Shown here: in pieces, positions 10,676 to 21,364 of the stretch
How the letters are laid out: every line of letters begins with the position of its first letter
How positions within the stretch are numbered: the stretch's first letter is position 1
Assembly: GCA_036850905.1 (NCBI GenBank)
Contig: CM072091.1
Span: 34,099,721 to 34,163,720 of the forward strand
Origin: Luffa acutangula
Lineage: Eukaryota; Streptophyta; Magnoliopsida; Cucurbitales; Cucurbitaceae
Reading direction: 5' to 3'
DNA: 64,000 nucleotides
Made by a program: the position numbers and the translations under genes
Notes under the pieces: model-generated
Database searches by the model: none
What the model saw: the letters and a program-made list of their open reading frames with translations, nothing else
What the model was told of the DNA's origin: nothing

Positions 10676-13612
10676 ATGTCGAAATTTGTATGTGTTTTGT
10701 CTGACGCCAAATTAAACGGTTTAGAACATACTACTAAGAAAATTAGCTTAAACACTGAACAAGTGGCAAACGAGTTAGGAATGTTCTTAAAAGAGGAACG
10801 TCCTCAGGCAAGCTGCTTAACTAGAAAGAACATGACCAAAGACTTATATGTCTTGGAAACGTGTTTGGTGGAGAACAATAGTTTTGTCTGAATACTTGAT
10901 TCATGGGCCACAAATCATGTTTGTTCTTCGTTTAAGGGAATGAGTTCTGGGAACAACTTGGAGCTGGTGTGATGACTCTCAGAGTTGGAATAGAAGAGGT
11001 CCTCTCAGCTATAGCAGTGGGGAACATGAAATTATTTTTCCAAGAAAACAAGTACATATTATTAGATAATGTGTATGTAATTCCTAAGATCAAAAGAAAT
11101 TTGATTTATGTATCTTGTTTGCTCGAACAAACTTATTCCATATATTTCTCATTAAATGAAGCTTTCATTTCCAGAAAGGGAGTTAATGTTTGTTCGGCCA
11201 CATTGGAAAATAATTTATATGTTTTAAGACCGATCGAGAGTATATCAATTAATAACACCAAAATGTTTAAGACTACTACAACTCAAAGTAATAAAAGGCA
11301 AAGGATTTCTCTGAAAGAGAATACCTTTCTTTGGCACCTGAGGTTAGGCCATATAAATCTTAATAGGATTGGGAGGTTGGTCAAGAGTGGAATTCTAAAC
11401 GAGTTAGAAGATGACTCATTACCTCCCTACGAGTCATGCCTTGAAGGCAAGATGACAAAATGATCACCTTCTTTTTGGAAAGGTTATCATGCCAAAGAGC
11501 CCCAAGAACTCCTACATTCATACCTTTGTGGTCCGATGAATGTTAAAGCACGAGGAGGGTATGAATATTTCATCAATTTTATTTATGATTATTCTAGGTA
11601 TGGATATCTTTACCTAATGCATCATAAGTCTGAAGCTCTTGAAAAGTTCAAAGAGTATCAGGTAGAGGTTGAGAACTTATTAGGTAAAACGATTAAAACG
11701 CTTCGATCTGATCGAGGTGGAGAGTATATAGATTTAGAATGCCAAGACTATTTGATAGAACATGGAATAACATCCCAACTCTCAGCACCTGGTACACCTC
11801 ATTAGAATGGTGTATCAGAAAGGATAAACAGAACGCTATTAGATATGGTTCGATCCATGATGAGCTACGCTCAGTTGCCTGACTCATTTTAGGGTCATGC
11901 AGTACAGACCGTTGTATATATCTTGAACAACGTTCCATCGAAAAGTGTTTTAGAAACACCTTTTGAGTTGTGGAAAGGGCGTAAAAGTAGTTTATGTTAC
12001 TCTAGAATCTTGGGAAGTTTAGCACACATGCTAGTGACTAACTCGAAGAAACTAGAACCCCTTTCAAAGATGTGTCTATTCGTAGGCTACCCCAAGAAAA
12101 CGAGAGGTGGATACTTCTTCGATCCACAAGAGAATAAGGTAATTGTATTGACAAATGTCACTTTCTTAGAAGAATACCACATAAAAAATCATAAGCCACG
12201 AAGCAAATTAGTGTTAAGCGAGTTATCTAACGAAGCTACAGAAACATCAACAAGAGTTGTTGATTAAGCTGGCACCTCGAGTCAGTCATGTCCTTCTCAA
12301 GAGTTGAGAGAGCCTCGACGTAATGGGAGGGTTATCGTCGAGGGTTATTAGACAACTTGACTGCTATTTGGGTTTAGCTAAAACTCCAGTTATCATACTT
12401 GATGATGGGGTCAAGGATCCATTAACCTTTAAACAAGCAATGGATGACGTGGACAAGGATGAGTGGGTCAAAGCCATGGACCTAGAAATAGAGTCTATGT
12501 ACTTCAATTCAGTCTGGGATCTTGTAGATCAACTTGAAGGGATAAGACCCATAGGGTGTAAATGGATCTACAAAAGGAAACTAGATGCAATTGGAAAGGT
12601 ATAGACCTTTAAGGCTTGACTTGTGGCAAAAGGTTTTACCCAACAGGAGGGGATAGACTTTGAAGAAACCTTCTCCCTTGTTGCCATGCTGAAGTCTATA
12701 AAGATACTCTTATCCATTGCCACATTTTATGATTATGAAATATGGAAAATGGATGTCAAGACTGATTTTCTGAACTACAATCTTGAGGAGAGCATTTTTA
12801 TGTCTCAACCAGAGGGTTCATAGTCCAGGGTCAAGAGCAAAAGGTTTGTAAGCTTAAACGATCCATTTATCGGTTAAAACAAGCGTCTAGATCCTGGAAC
12901 ATAAGATTTGATACTTCGATCAAGTCTTATGGCTTAGATCAGAGCATTTATGAGCTCTGGGTTTACAAGAAGATCATCAATAGTTTCGTAGCTTTCTTAG
13001 TATTGTATATGGATGATATCCTACTCATCAGGAAGGATGTAGGTTATCTTAATGACATTAAAAATTTGCTAACAACTCAGCTCGAAATGAAAGATTTGGG
13101 TGAGGCTCAATATTTTCTAGGGATCCAAATTGTTCGGGACCGTAAGAACAAAATGGTGGCCCTGTCTTAGGCGTCTTATGTCAACAAGTTGTTGGTTAGA
13201 TATAAGATGCAGAATTCCAAGAAGGGTTTGTTACCTTTCAGGCACGGAATTAATTTGTCTAAGGAACAGTGTCCTAAGACACCTCAAGAAGTTGAGGCCA
13301 TGAGACGGATTCCGTATGCCTCTGCAGTAGGCAACCTTATGTATGTCATGTTGTGTACAAGGCCTAACATTTGTTATGCAGTAGGGATTGTCAGTAGGTA
13401 TCAATCTAATCCAGGATTCGATCATTGGACAGACATTAAGAATATCCTCAAGTATCTTCGGAGAACGAGGGACTATATATGCTCGTGTATGGAGATAAGG
13501 ATTTGATCCTTACAAGATACATTGATTCTGACTTTCAGACCGATAAGGATTCAAGGAAATCCACATCGGGGTCAGTATTCACTCTGAATGGAGGAGTAAT
13601 AGTCTAGCGTAG
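10676..13612 (+). pseudogene. Copia pol, 5' portion, broken by stops and frameshifts
   Basis: The order of domains is that of Ty1/Copia pol. The protease region has ILDSWATNHVCSS, where the catalytic D-S-G reads D-S-W. A GAG-pre-integrase domain follows (FLWHLRLGHINLNRIGRLV, about 11330-11390), then integrase core (YDYSRYGYLYLMHHKSEAL; TLRSDRGGEY; LSAPGTPH followed by a stop; ERINRTLLDMVRSMMSYAQL). Reverse transcriptase starts near 12410 (KDEWVKAMDLEIESM; GCKWIYKRKLD; VAKGFTQQEGIDFEETFS) and keeps its catalytic LYMDD at about 13003-13017. RNase H begins after 13180 and is cut at 13612 by the Gypsy insertion; it resumes at 38585. Stops lie among other places near 10889, 11461, 11803, 11890, 12265 and 12602, and there is a frame change near 12320. 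The gene is not functional. Confidence 0.9.
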
Positions 13613-14574
13613 TGTTGCCTTGTGCAAAGTGATTCTAAATATGCAAGAAAAACCCACAAATACACGTGCAAGTGCACACGATCAGCAGCAAGTGATAAGT
13701 ATTTTTATATCGTTTCCACAGGGATTGATGCAACGAAAATCACTATTTCTAAGCCTATTTTCAATGAAATTCAACGTAACCGAGGAACAAATATTTTTCC
13801 TTAACTAAGTGTAAGAGATTAAAATGGTAAACAAGCTTAAAATGATAGAACTTAAGTAAATTTCAATAAAAACAGTGAATTAGCTCAGAGAAGGCAAGGT
13901 TCAGATTAGGGGTTGTCTACTCTCACAAGTTGTTTGCTGCAGCAGAACTCTAAATTTGCAACTCACCCAGTATTTTCTACGGGAATTTTCCAATTCTCCT
14001 ATAGGTAAGGTGATTAAACTCCCATTTAACCCCTTCTTTTTAGCTCAACCGATTTAGTGCCTTAGGTGGTTATTTATCCCTAAATACCCACTCATTTTCA
14101 TGATCATTAAAGACTAAGGTAAAGCAAGTAGTCGGTTATCTATTGTTTTCCCAAACACTAAATAACAATGCTAGAAAATGGTTGGCCAAATGAAATTCCA
14201 GCTTTAAGCATGAAGAACATTTTGCTTTAAGTTGCAATATATAAAGTTCCACAAAAACAGAAAACAAGTTCAAGCTTAAGCACCCTAATCCTCACCTAAG
14301 AGGATTTAGCTCATGTTCAAGGTGAAAATAATGAAAATACAGCAACAAACTACCATATCAGTCATGATTACAACCTTAAATACTAACTAAACACTAGGAG
14401 AAAGAAGAATAAAAGAAGAGGAATGAAGAGAAGAAGCTTCCAAGGGAGATTCCAGCTTTCCCAAGCTGGAAATCCTTCCAAACAACAGCCTCCTTGTCTT
14501 TTTCCCCTTCACCGCTAGCAGCAACTTCTAGGTCAACTTCTCCAGCTCAATCAATCTCATTTTGGGCCAAATAA

Positions 14575-14585
14575 CTATTTATACC
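14575..14585 (-). promoter_or_regulatory. TATA box in the 3' LTR of element A
   Basis: On the minus strand it reads GGTATAAATAG. The same box lies at 38171-38181 in the 5' LTR, where it would start element A transcription. Confidence 0.6.
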
Positions 14586-14957
14586 ATCTCTTTGCATTGA
14601 ATTCAGGGCTGATTGGACATATGCTTCCACATGGATCTTCCCTATTTGGCTAAGATGGTACAAATCAGCTCCACATGGCTGCCAGCTCAATTAATGAGAG
14701 ATCCCACGGGTTCAGCACGTGCAGGCTTTTAAATTCCAAACTTTCTGCCTTCTGCTTGTGAAATCAGTTGCTGTAGCAAAACCTGAGTGCCCCTACACCA
14801 GAAAAATCAGCTTAAAACATAAGAAATCTACACCAAATTTAGTTCAAGCTTGACCTACTGATATGTAAAAATGTTCATCAAAGAATACTCATTTTCATGC
14901 ACAAACCAAATCTCAAACACATCAAAGGGTAGAGTTTTTAAGCCTAAAAGAGAACCA

Positions 14958-14981
14958 ATAGCTCTTATTTCTAAGAGCTAT
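14958..14981 (-). repeat. LTR-tip hairpin of element A
   Basis: A perfect inverted repeat, ATAGCTCTTA / TAAGAGCTAT, has a 4-base loop and ends two bases from the LTR tip. An identical copy lies at 38554-38577 in the other LTR. Confidence 0.75.
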
Positions 14982-15000
14982 CGAACCCCCAAACTTGAAT

Positions 15001-15022
15001 CATTGCTCATCCCTGAGCAATG
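15001..15022 (-). repeat. Hairpin next to the polypurine tract (element A, copy 1)
   Basis: CATTGCTCA TCCC TGAGCAATG is a perfect 9-bp stem with a 4-base loop (GGGA on the sense strand), immediately beside the polypurine tract. Confidence 0.7.
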
Positions 15023-15953
15023 CTAGCCTACAAAAACTCTAACTCATCATCCCATATCCAGCTTGCAGTCAACATGGCCTAACTATAACACATAGCTACT
15101 TTTTGACAAGCTTGCACCTCTAAACGCATACAACTACTCAACAAAGCATTACTCTTTTAAAAAACCCTTTCAACTTGGCATTTTCAAATTTTTAGTGCTC
15201 TTCTAATGATCCTCTAGCTCAACCTATTTACAAAAGTCATCATATCACATTATACCAGCCTATTGACATCAAGGAAGCCACTAACCTTCAAGCCTAAACA
15301 TAGCTCAAACCTCAATCCTAAAGCTTGTAAAGCAATCCTACAGTCTCTTCGCCTAACCTCTAAAGCTTCTAAGCTCAACCTAAACTTCTCTCTTAACTTT
15401 TTATTTTTTTTTTATTATTTTTTTTTTACCAACTTAGAAAGTCTCATAGGTCATAGCTCTTTGGTCCAAGAATGGCAACACTTTATGGTGTAACTCACCT
15501 TAGCCTCCAAGCTCATCACCTAACGAGAACTACACTCATTTCCCTTAGAATTGACTAAGATTTGCTCTCTAGCTACTACTTCCTTGCTTCTTAGAATGGC
15601 AACACTTTTTGGTGAAGCTCACCTAAGCCCTGGGGAAGATTGTAACCTTCAAGCTAACACCCATCCCTTTATCCATCTCATTTGTACATTTCTTTTCTGC
15701 TCAAATTTTTTTTAAAACGTTTTCTCTTCCCTTGAGCTACTTTTTGACGCAGGGGCAAACTATGGGTATTATAAATCCCCCTGGCTACTAGGCAAGGTCA
15801 AGGAACATAGAAAACCTTCAAAAAGGAAGAGGAGTGCATCCTAGGCAAAACTAAGAGAAAGAGGAATGCATTCTAAGTTGTCTTTTCTATTTCTTTTTCA
15901 TACTTTTTTTTCATTTTTTTTACAAGGGTTACCTCACCCCCAAACTTAATCCT

Positions 15954-15971
15954 TTCATTGTCCCCAATGAA
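15954..15971 (-). repeat. Hairpin next to the polypurine tract (element A, copy 2)
   Basis: TTCATTG TCCC CAATGAA is a perfect 7-bp stem with the same loop as copy 1. It follows a second CCCCCAAACTTAA stretch. Confidence 0.7.
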
Positions 15972-16437
15972 TGAGAAAGCAAGGCAAGGACCCCCCAAAC
16001 TTATTTTTTAGAGAAGTTAAGGCTTATTGCTTAGGAGGATTATAAGGTTTGGGCAAAGGACTAGGAACAAGCTTTCCTAAGATTTGAGCTAAGCTAAGGA
16101 GGAAAATTAGGAAGCTTCCTATCCACCTAAGGGCTTATAGCACAATAAGATAATCAAACTAAGCAAATAGGCTAAGCTATTGGGGATCATAAGACAAAAC
16201 ACTCATTTTTGCATATTAAAACAGATTTTTTCTTTTCACCAAGCATAGTTGTAGCAGCAGCATCCAGAGGAGTTAGGCTTAACCAAAAGAACAACCAAGA
16301 GCTACGACTAGGCCCTAGAGCAATTCTAAACAAGTTGGACAACCCATATTTCTCAATCAAACACGACATAGACTAGCTGCAACACGCTCAAAATCGTTAA
16401 CTCTAATTTTCTAGCAGAAATTTCAATAATCGTGCAA

Positions 16438-17604
16438 TGTTGGGTTCCTAGAGTGAGTAAAAATATAGTATAAAATACTCTAGAATTCCTGTGCAAGTAT
16501 ACACAGTCTGCAGCAAGTAATATTATCAATCCAAGGTCTGAATGAGTTTCCACTTTATCTATTTTGCGTAACTTCCTAATGGTTTCGAAGATAATAAAAA
16601 TGTTGGGTTTTATCGGAATTATGCTGAAGCAAAATAAATGACAGAACAATAAGTAAACAAATAGATAGACAGATTAAAGGCAGGCGCTGGTTAGGTTTTA
16701 GTGATTTTTCTAAGATATGCTCTAACAATATTATTGATCATGCATTTCTCGCAGTATTATTAGCGGATTCCTCCCGGAACTCCGGATCTTTTGGGATATG
16801 TTTCAAACCCAATGAAGAGCGACCGATCAAGCACTAGGCAACTGGCTATCCCTAGCTTAGTCACTGGCGTTCACCAATACACAATGATCGTAGTGTGGAT
16901 AATTGCCACACACTTTCTAAATCATCCCTGAAACTAGAGAGAGTTATCCATACCGGCTGGCCAGGCGGGCATAAAATAAGAATAAGCACAACAATTAACC
17001 AAAATGCGATAGTCAATTTATTACTAGAGATGAAGCACAGTAATCACATTATTCCTAACCAACACCCTAAGCTACTTAGTTCATAATAGGCATAGGAATA
17101 CGAATTACAATCTGAGTATGCATTTCCATAACCACAAGTTAATAAAGAAAATAAACTCCCTAATCAGCTTGTGGTAGATGGTGTTCTTGATGATCTCCAA
17201 TCTCTCTATACTATTCGGCTTCCAAGGGAAAACATGGAATGACTTTGACTTTGACGGCTACTTCCTTTTATAGAAGGATGGGAGGCTTGAATTAGGTCAA
17301 CTAGGACACGTGTAAGACTCTCCTTGATCCTTTATCACGAAAATAACTCAACAAAAGTCGGTTAATGAAGTTGGCTAACGAGCTGTGATGTGGCAGTTTC
17401 TGCTCCCAGTTTTGCTGCAGCATAGAATTTGCTCCCTCCAGTCGCTCAGCAGCATAATCTGCATAAAGTGATTTCCAAAGCTTCCATTCTTCCAAATGGG
17501 TTAAATCATGTAATATCTCTCTAAAACCAACCCTATTAAGCATTAAAAACACGCAAATCCTTATATAAATGAGGCCTAAATAACTACCTTTTGGGCAGTT
17601 ATCA
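16438..17604 (-). mobile_element. 3' LTR of element B (1167 bp)
   Basis: It starts TGTTGGGTTCCTAGAG at 16438 (plus-strand reading) and ends GTTATCA at 17604, next to a polypurine tract. A TATA-like box (sense CTATAAAAGG) lies at 17264-17273. An imperfect hairpin (ATAACT / AGTTAT) occupies the tip at 17580-17602, like that of element A. The five bases outside it, TGCAA (16433-16437), would be half of a TSD; the other half was lost with the far LTR end. Confidence 0.88.
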
Positions 17605-17621
17605 TACCCCCAAACTTGAAC

Positions 17622-17642
17622 TATTGCGCGTCCCGAGCAATA
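17622..17642 (-). repeat. Hairpin next to the polypurine tract (element B, copy 1)
   Basis: TATTGC / GCAATA form the outer stem, with a CG/CG inner pair after one mismatch, around a TCC(C) loop. It corresponds to 15001-15022 in element A. Confidence 0.55.
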
Positions 17643-18352
17643 CTAACCAACCTTCCTTCAAGAATTTCAAAACATTAGACAAAGAATTAGCTTAATCAAA
17701 CCAGACAGTCCAACACTACCTTTAACCTTTACCTGAGCACTCTGCAAAACCAAGCTCTGTTGCAGCAAAATGATTCCTTCGGCAGGGACAAATAATCACC
17801 ACTTTCAACTCAATTCTAAGAACTCTCCACAGCTTAGTTCTATTATCAGACATTTCAAAACATATTTTTAAAGGGGTTTATTTCATTATTTATCAGACTT
17901 AAAGTAGCCTTACAGTCATAAACTCTTAAGCACGGGATGACCCACTTTATGGTGCAGTATACCCTTGCCTCAAGCTCATCACCAACTAGGCTCAATACTC
18001 ATTATAAAGCTCAAAAATCCTTAGTTATTCCATCTCTTGCCCCTCAGAATGGCGACATTTTGTGATGAAGCTCACCTAAGTTCTGGGAGACAGAAAACTG
18101 CTGGATCATCATTCATCCTTCAAAACTTTTGCTCCATCAATTTTTCAGCAAAATCTTCAACAAATAATTTTTCAGCAAATAATTTTTCTCATCATTTTTT
18201 CACATTTCCTAGGTCATCTTTTGATGCGAAGACAAACTGTGGGTATCACAAATGTCCCCGGTTACTCAATAACCTAGCAAATTTTAATTCTGAAGGAGAT
18301 GAATGCTCGAGCAAAATAATTGGAGTAGCAAAAAGTCCCCCAAACTTGAATT

Positions 18353-18372
18353 ATTCATTGTCCCCAATGAAT
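18353..18372 (-). repeat. Hairpin next to the polypurine tract (element B, copy 2)
   Basis: ATTCATTG TCCC CAATGAAT is a perfect 8-bp stem. It corresponds to 15954-15971 in element A. Confidence 0.7.
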
Positions 18373-18821
18373 CATTAATTAAGCAATTATACCCCCAAAC
18401 TTAAATTTTTCTATCTGAATTTTTAAACTAAACATGGGACTTAGATTAAGCTTAAAGTGGATCATACAAGTCAATACTACCTTCAAAATCTTCTTGCCGC
18501 AGCAACAGTCCAGGCTAGAAGAAATGCTCAAGCAAAAGGTTTCTGGAGATCAGAATACCTTGATCTAATTAAGCGTAATCAGTCCAATCTTCAAAAATTC
18601 AGAAGAAAATAGTTAAGTTAGAGTTAGTTCGTGCTCATGGAATAGAAACATTCAGAAATTTCATTAAAATCATAGAAAAACATTACAAAGCAGAGATATA
18701 TTTTTAACGCAGAAAAATTAAAAAGGAACAAGCAAACATATTCAGCAAACGGGGTCAGATATGCGCGAGCAAACAAAATGATAAGAACAAAAATAATGCT
18801 CGCTGAAGATCATTTCATCCA

Positions 18822-20504
18822 TCAATCTTCCTGACCCTGCTCTTCATCATCATTCTCTTCGTCTCTTTCAACCGGTGGGGGCAGAATCCAGGGGTTCAAC
18901 AGATCCTCAGGGAATGCAGGAAGGGCTGGATACGATTTGGAAAAATTCTCTTGCAGTGCCCTTCTTAAGCTGGCATCCCGATTCTTAACATAGTTCCAAA
19001 AGGTTAAAGTTTGCCTTTCAGCAAACTCCTGCCTACTGGCCGAAAGTGCCAGTTGTTCTAGAATCGAGTTGATGCCATGGATAAGCCCACCTTGACGTAC
19101 CTCCTGCACACGCTGGAGCCGTGCCAAATTGGGCGCATCTATGATCCCCTTATCAAACAGGATCACATCTCCCTCATCTACCGGAACCCCTGCTCTCTTG
19201 CACAACATCGTGATTGTGTTCGGAAAGAATAGTTTCCCCACCTTCTTTTTCCAACATCCAGAAATCTCATTCGCAATGATCCTCCCTACATTAATACTGA
19301 GAGACCGTAAGATGGCAAAAGCTAGGAGAACCTGTTCCCTGGAGATTGTCGAGTCATGTGTTGTTGGAAGCATCTTCTGTCTAATAAATCCCATCCATGT
19401 GTTCGCTTCCCTTTTAAAATAAGCCGACTGGAATGTCCTCTTCTGAGTCTTGGATAACTGCCACTGTGCCCCTTCAATTCCTACCTCCCTTACAGCCTCA
19501 CTTAGTTGCTCATCAGATGGCGCCTCAGCCATCTCATTATATGCCGCATGGGGGAAATTCTGAAGGTTGTACAGTGCATTGATAGCACTTGGACTCCAAT
19601 CCACCTCGACTCCTCGGACAATTACCTGGAAACCATCCTCCTTGACAATGTTAGCATAAAATTCACGCACCACCTGTGCATTTACAGATTCCGGCTTCGC
19701 ACAAAACAACTCCCAGCCGTGGTCTGCAATACCGGTCCTCAGAAACTGTGGAAGATCGCCACTGAAACCGCGCTCAAACAAGAAATCCCTTTTCAGAAGC
19801 TCAGCGTATTTTGCTCTGGCAAAATTGTTGACGAAGCGATCAAATGGAACCTGCTGTTCTTCTATCGCCTCGTGTTCTTCCGATGCTTCAGCAATATTTT
19901 TGCCCTTCTCTGCCCTGCGCTTTAGCAACTGCTCTTCTTCAGTCTTCTTCTCTGTTTCTTCTCTTTCTTTGTCCTCAGCTTCTTTCTTCTCTCTTTCCTC
20001 TCGCTCTGCCTTTTCTTTCTCAGAATCTGATGATGGTGGTGATGGGGTATCAGTCCGAATCACCTGAATACGACCGTCCTTTCTTTATATGCGGCGGCGT
20101 TTCGGCGGTTCGGGCATGATTACCTCAACACGAGCTTCTTGGTCCTGCTCGTTTCCTCTTTCAAACACTGTGTTTACTTGCTCGTCTCTCACCATGTCAG
20201 CCTGCTGTTCTTGATTTTCCTCAACATTTTCCTCTCGAGCCGTATCTGTATCCGCAAGTCTCTGATCAGCCTCTCCTGGGGTATGTTCTTGCAGTTCTTC
20301 CAGGTTTTCTTCAACCACTGCAGCAGCCTCATCCTCTGTCACTATTTCTTGTTCTTCCGCCCTCTGTTGTCGCCTTCTTCTTTTAGCTTCTTTCTCCTCT
20401 GGTGTCCTTTTCTTCTTAGTTTTCACTTTCGGAACTTCGGGGGTAATGGGTATTTCCTCTTCACTCTCTCTCTCTCTTTCTTTCCTTGCTCTTGTTTTGG
20501 CCAT
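18822..20504 (-). pseudogene. Extra ORF of element B between pol and 3' LTR (one in-frame stop)
   Basis: A 560-codon frame is broken only by a TAA at 20085-20087, after ...PKRRRI; the downstream part continues in the same frame. The N-terminal third is highly charged and probably coiled coil: basic runs (KKKRTPEEKEAKRRRRQQR), then Glu/Lys blocks (EKEKAEREEREKKEAEDK). The C-terminal two thirds are globular (FDRFVNNFARAKYAELLKRD; VEVDWSPSAINALYNL; FAILRSLSINVGRIIANEI), and the protein ends in an acidic tail (DEENDDEEQGQED). The globular part resembles the 'putative plant transposon protein' domain found in extra ORFs of Athila-like elements. The position is where env-like genes lie in that branch, but I see no convincing signal peptide or transmembrane helix, so I do not call it an envelope protein. 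It could be a nucleic-acid-binding accessory protein. Confidence 0.8.
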
Positions 20505-21364
20505 GGATAACTCAAAGGGTTTTGCAAAGAATGAAAAGGAGAAAGAAAGAATGTAGATGGCAAGATAGAATCAAGAAGACGAAGTAGAACGAAGACTTAC
20601 CAATGTCTGCAAATAAATAAGGCTCCAGCAATTTGAAATTCTAATCGAAAGGATTTGCTCCGTAATAAATCGTTTTACCGTTCACAATTACGTTGCAATT
20701 CAAATCCCTACCGGTAAAATTGTGGAACTCCAATCATCTATGGGAAATGCTATCAACGGCTAAACCGTTGGATTGTCCCTTCACGACATGTGGCAACATC
20801 CCTGCAATTCACCTGCCCATAGAAATTCAAAAATCCCAACGGTAAAAATAATTACTCACACTAAAATCCTTCCTATGCATACGAGAAATTTGCTCCAGCA
20901 TTATCTTTGCTGCAAGAATCTTCTGAACCTACCGAATCTTAGATATGGAATTTAAATTTCAAAATAGGAAAATCAAATCTTTTAAATTCAAATTGAACTT
21001 AACCGATCAAAACAATTTTTTTTTTATTCTTAAAGCCGAATCAATTAGAGAAAATCTTTATTAACTAACAGAATTCAAATAACTGAAAATAAAATCTAAT
21101 AAAATCAAACCAATAAAAAGATAATTCAAAGATAATCTAAATAAATAACCCGAAAAATAAAATAAAATCAAATCAAAAATAGATCAAAACTAACCTACCA
21201 AAAATAATAAAAATACTTAAAAGATAAAATCTAATAAATCATGCAAAATTAAATCTAACCTAACCAAATCATGCAAAAAACAAATCAGCGAACATAAAAT
21301 TAATACAAACACTGGGAGCTTAAAATTTTGCTCTGTGAAATGCTCCCGCAAAAGTCCTGCTTTC
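20505..21364 (-). other. Spacer between pol and the extra ORF of element B
   Basis: 860 bp of AT-rich sequence with no long frame. The part at 20980-21300 is made of A/T-rich words (aaataaaatc, aaaataataaaa). It may carry splice signals for a subgenomic RNA for the downstream ORF; I could not identify a specific site. Confidence 0.5.

Larger units (their letters stand above)
13613..14983 (-). mobile_element. 3' LTR of Gypsy element A
   Basis: At 1371 bp it pairs with the 1373-bp LTR at 37207-38579, with only scattered differences visible. The outer end is TGTTGCC at 13613 (read on the plus strand). The inner end reads CTATCG where the partner has CTATCA, apparently a terminal A/G difference. 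A TATA-like box (sense GGTATAAATAG) lies at 14575-14585. A perfect 10-bp-stem hairpin lies two bases from the inner tip (14958-14981). Confidence 0.92.
14984..16437 (-). other. 3' untranslated region of element A with polypurine tracts
   Basis: No reading frame of note. Three copies of a polypurine motif (sense TTCAAGTTTGGGGG or close variants) lie at about 14984-14999, 15936-15949 and 15990-16003. The first adjoins the 3' LTR and is the expected plus-strand primer. The first two are next to hairpins at 15001-15022 and 15954-15971. The region is interrupted at 16437/16438 by element B. Confidence 0.7.
17605..18821 (-). other. 3' untranslated region of element B with polypurine tracts
   Basis: It has the same plan as in element A. 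Polypurine motifs lie at about 17605-17620, 18335-18350 and 18391-18404. Hairpins at 17622-17642 (one internal mismatch) and 18353-18372 (perfect 8-bp stem, loop TCCC) sit beside the first two. No gene is seen. Confidence 0.7.

Noticed and set aside
18822..20063. Considered as a host gene for a charged coiled-coil protein
   Set aside because: It lies on the element's coding strand between pol and the 3' LTR, continues a frame starting at 20504, and resembles extra ORFs of Athila-like elements.
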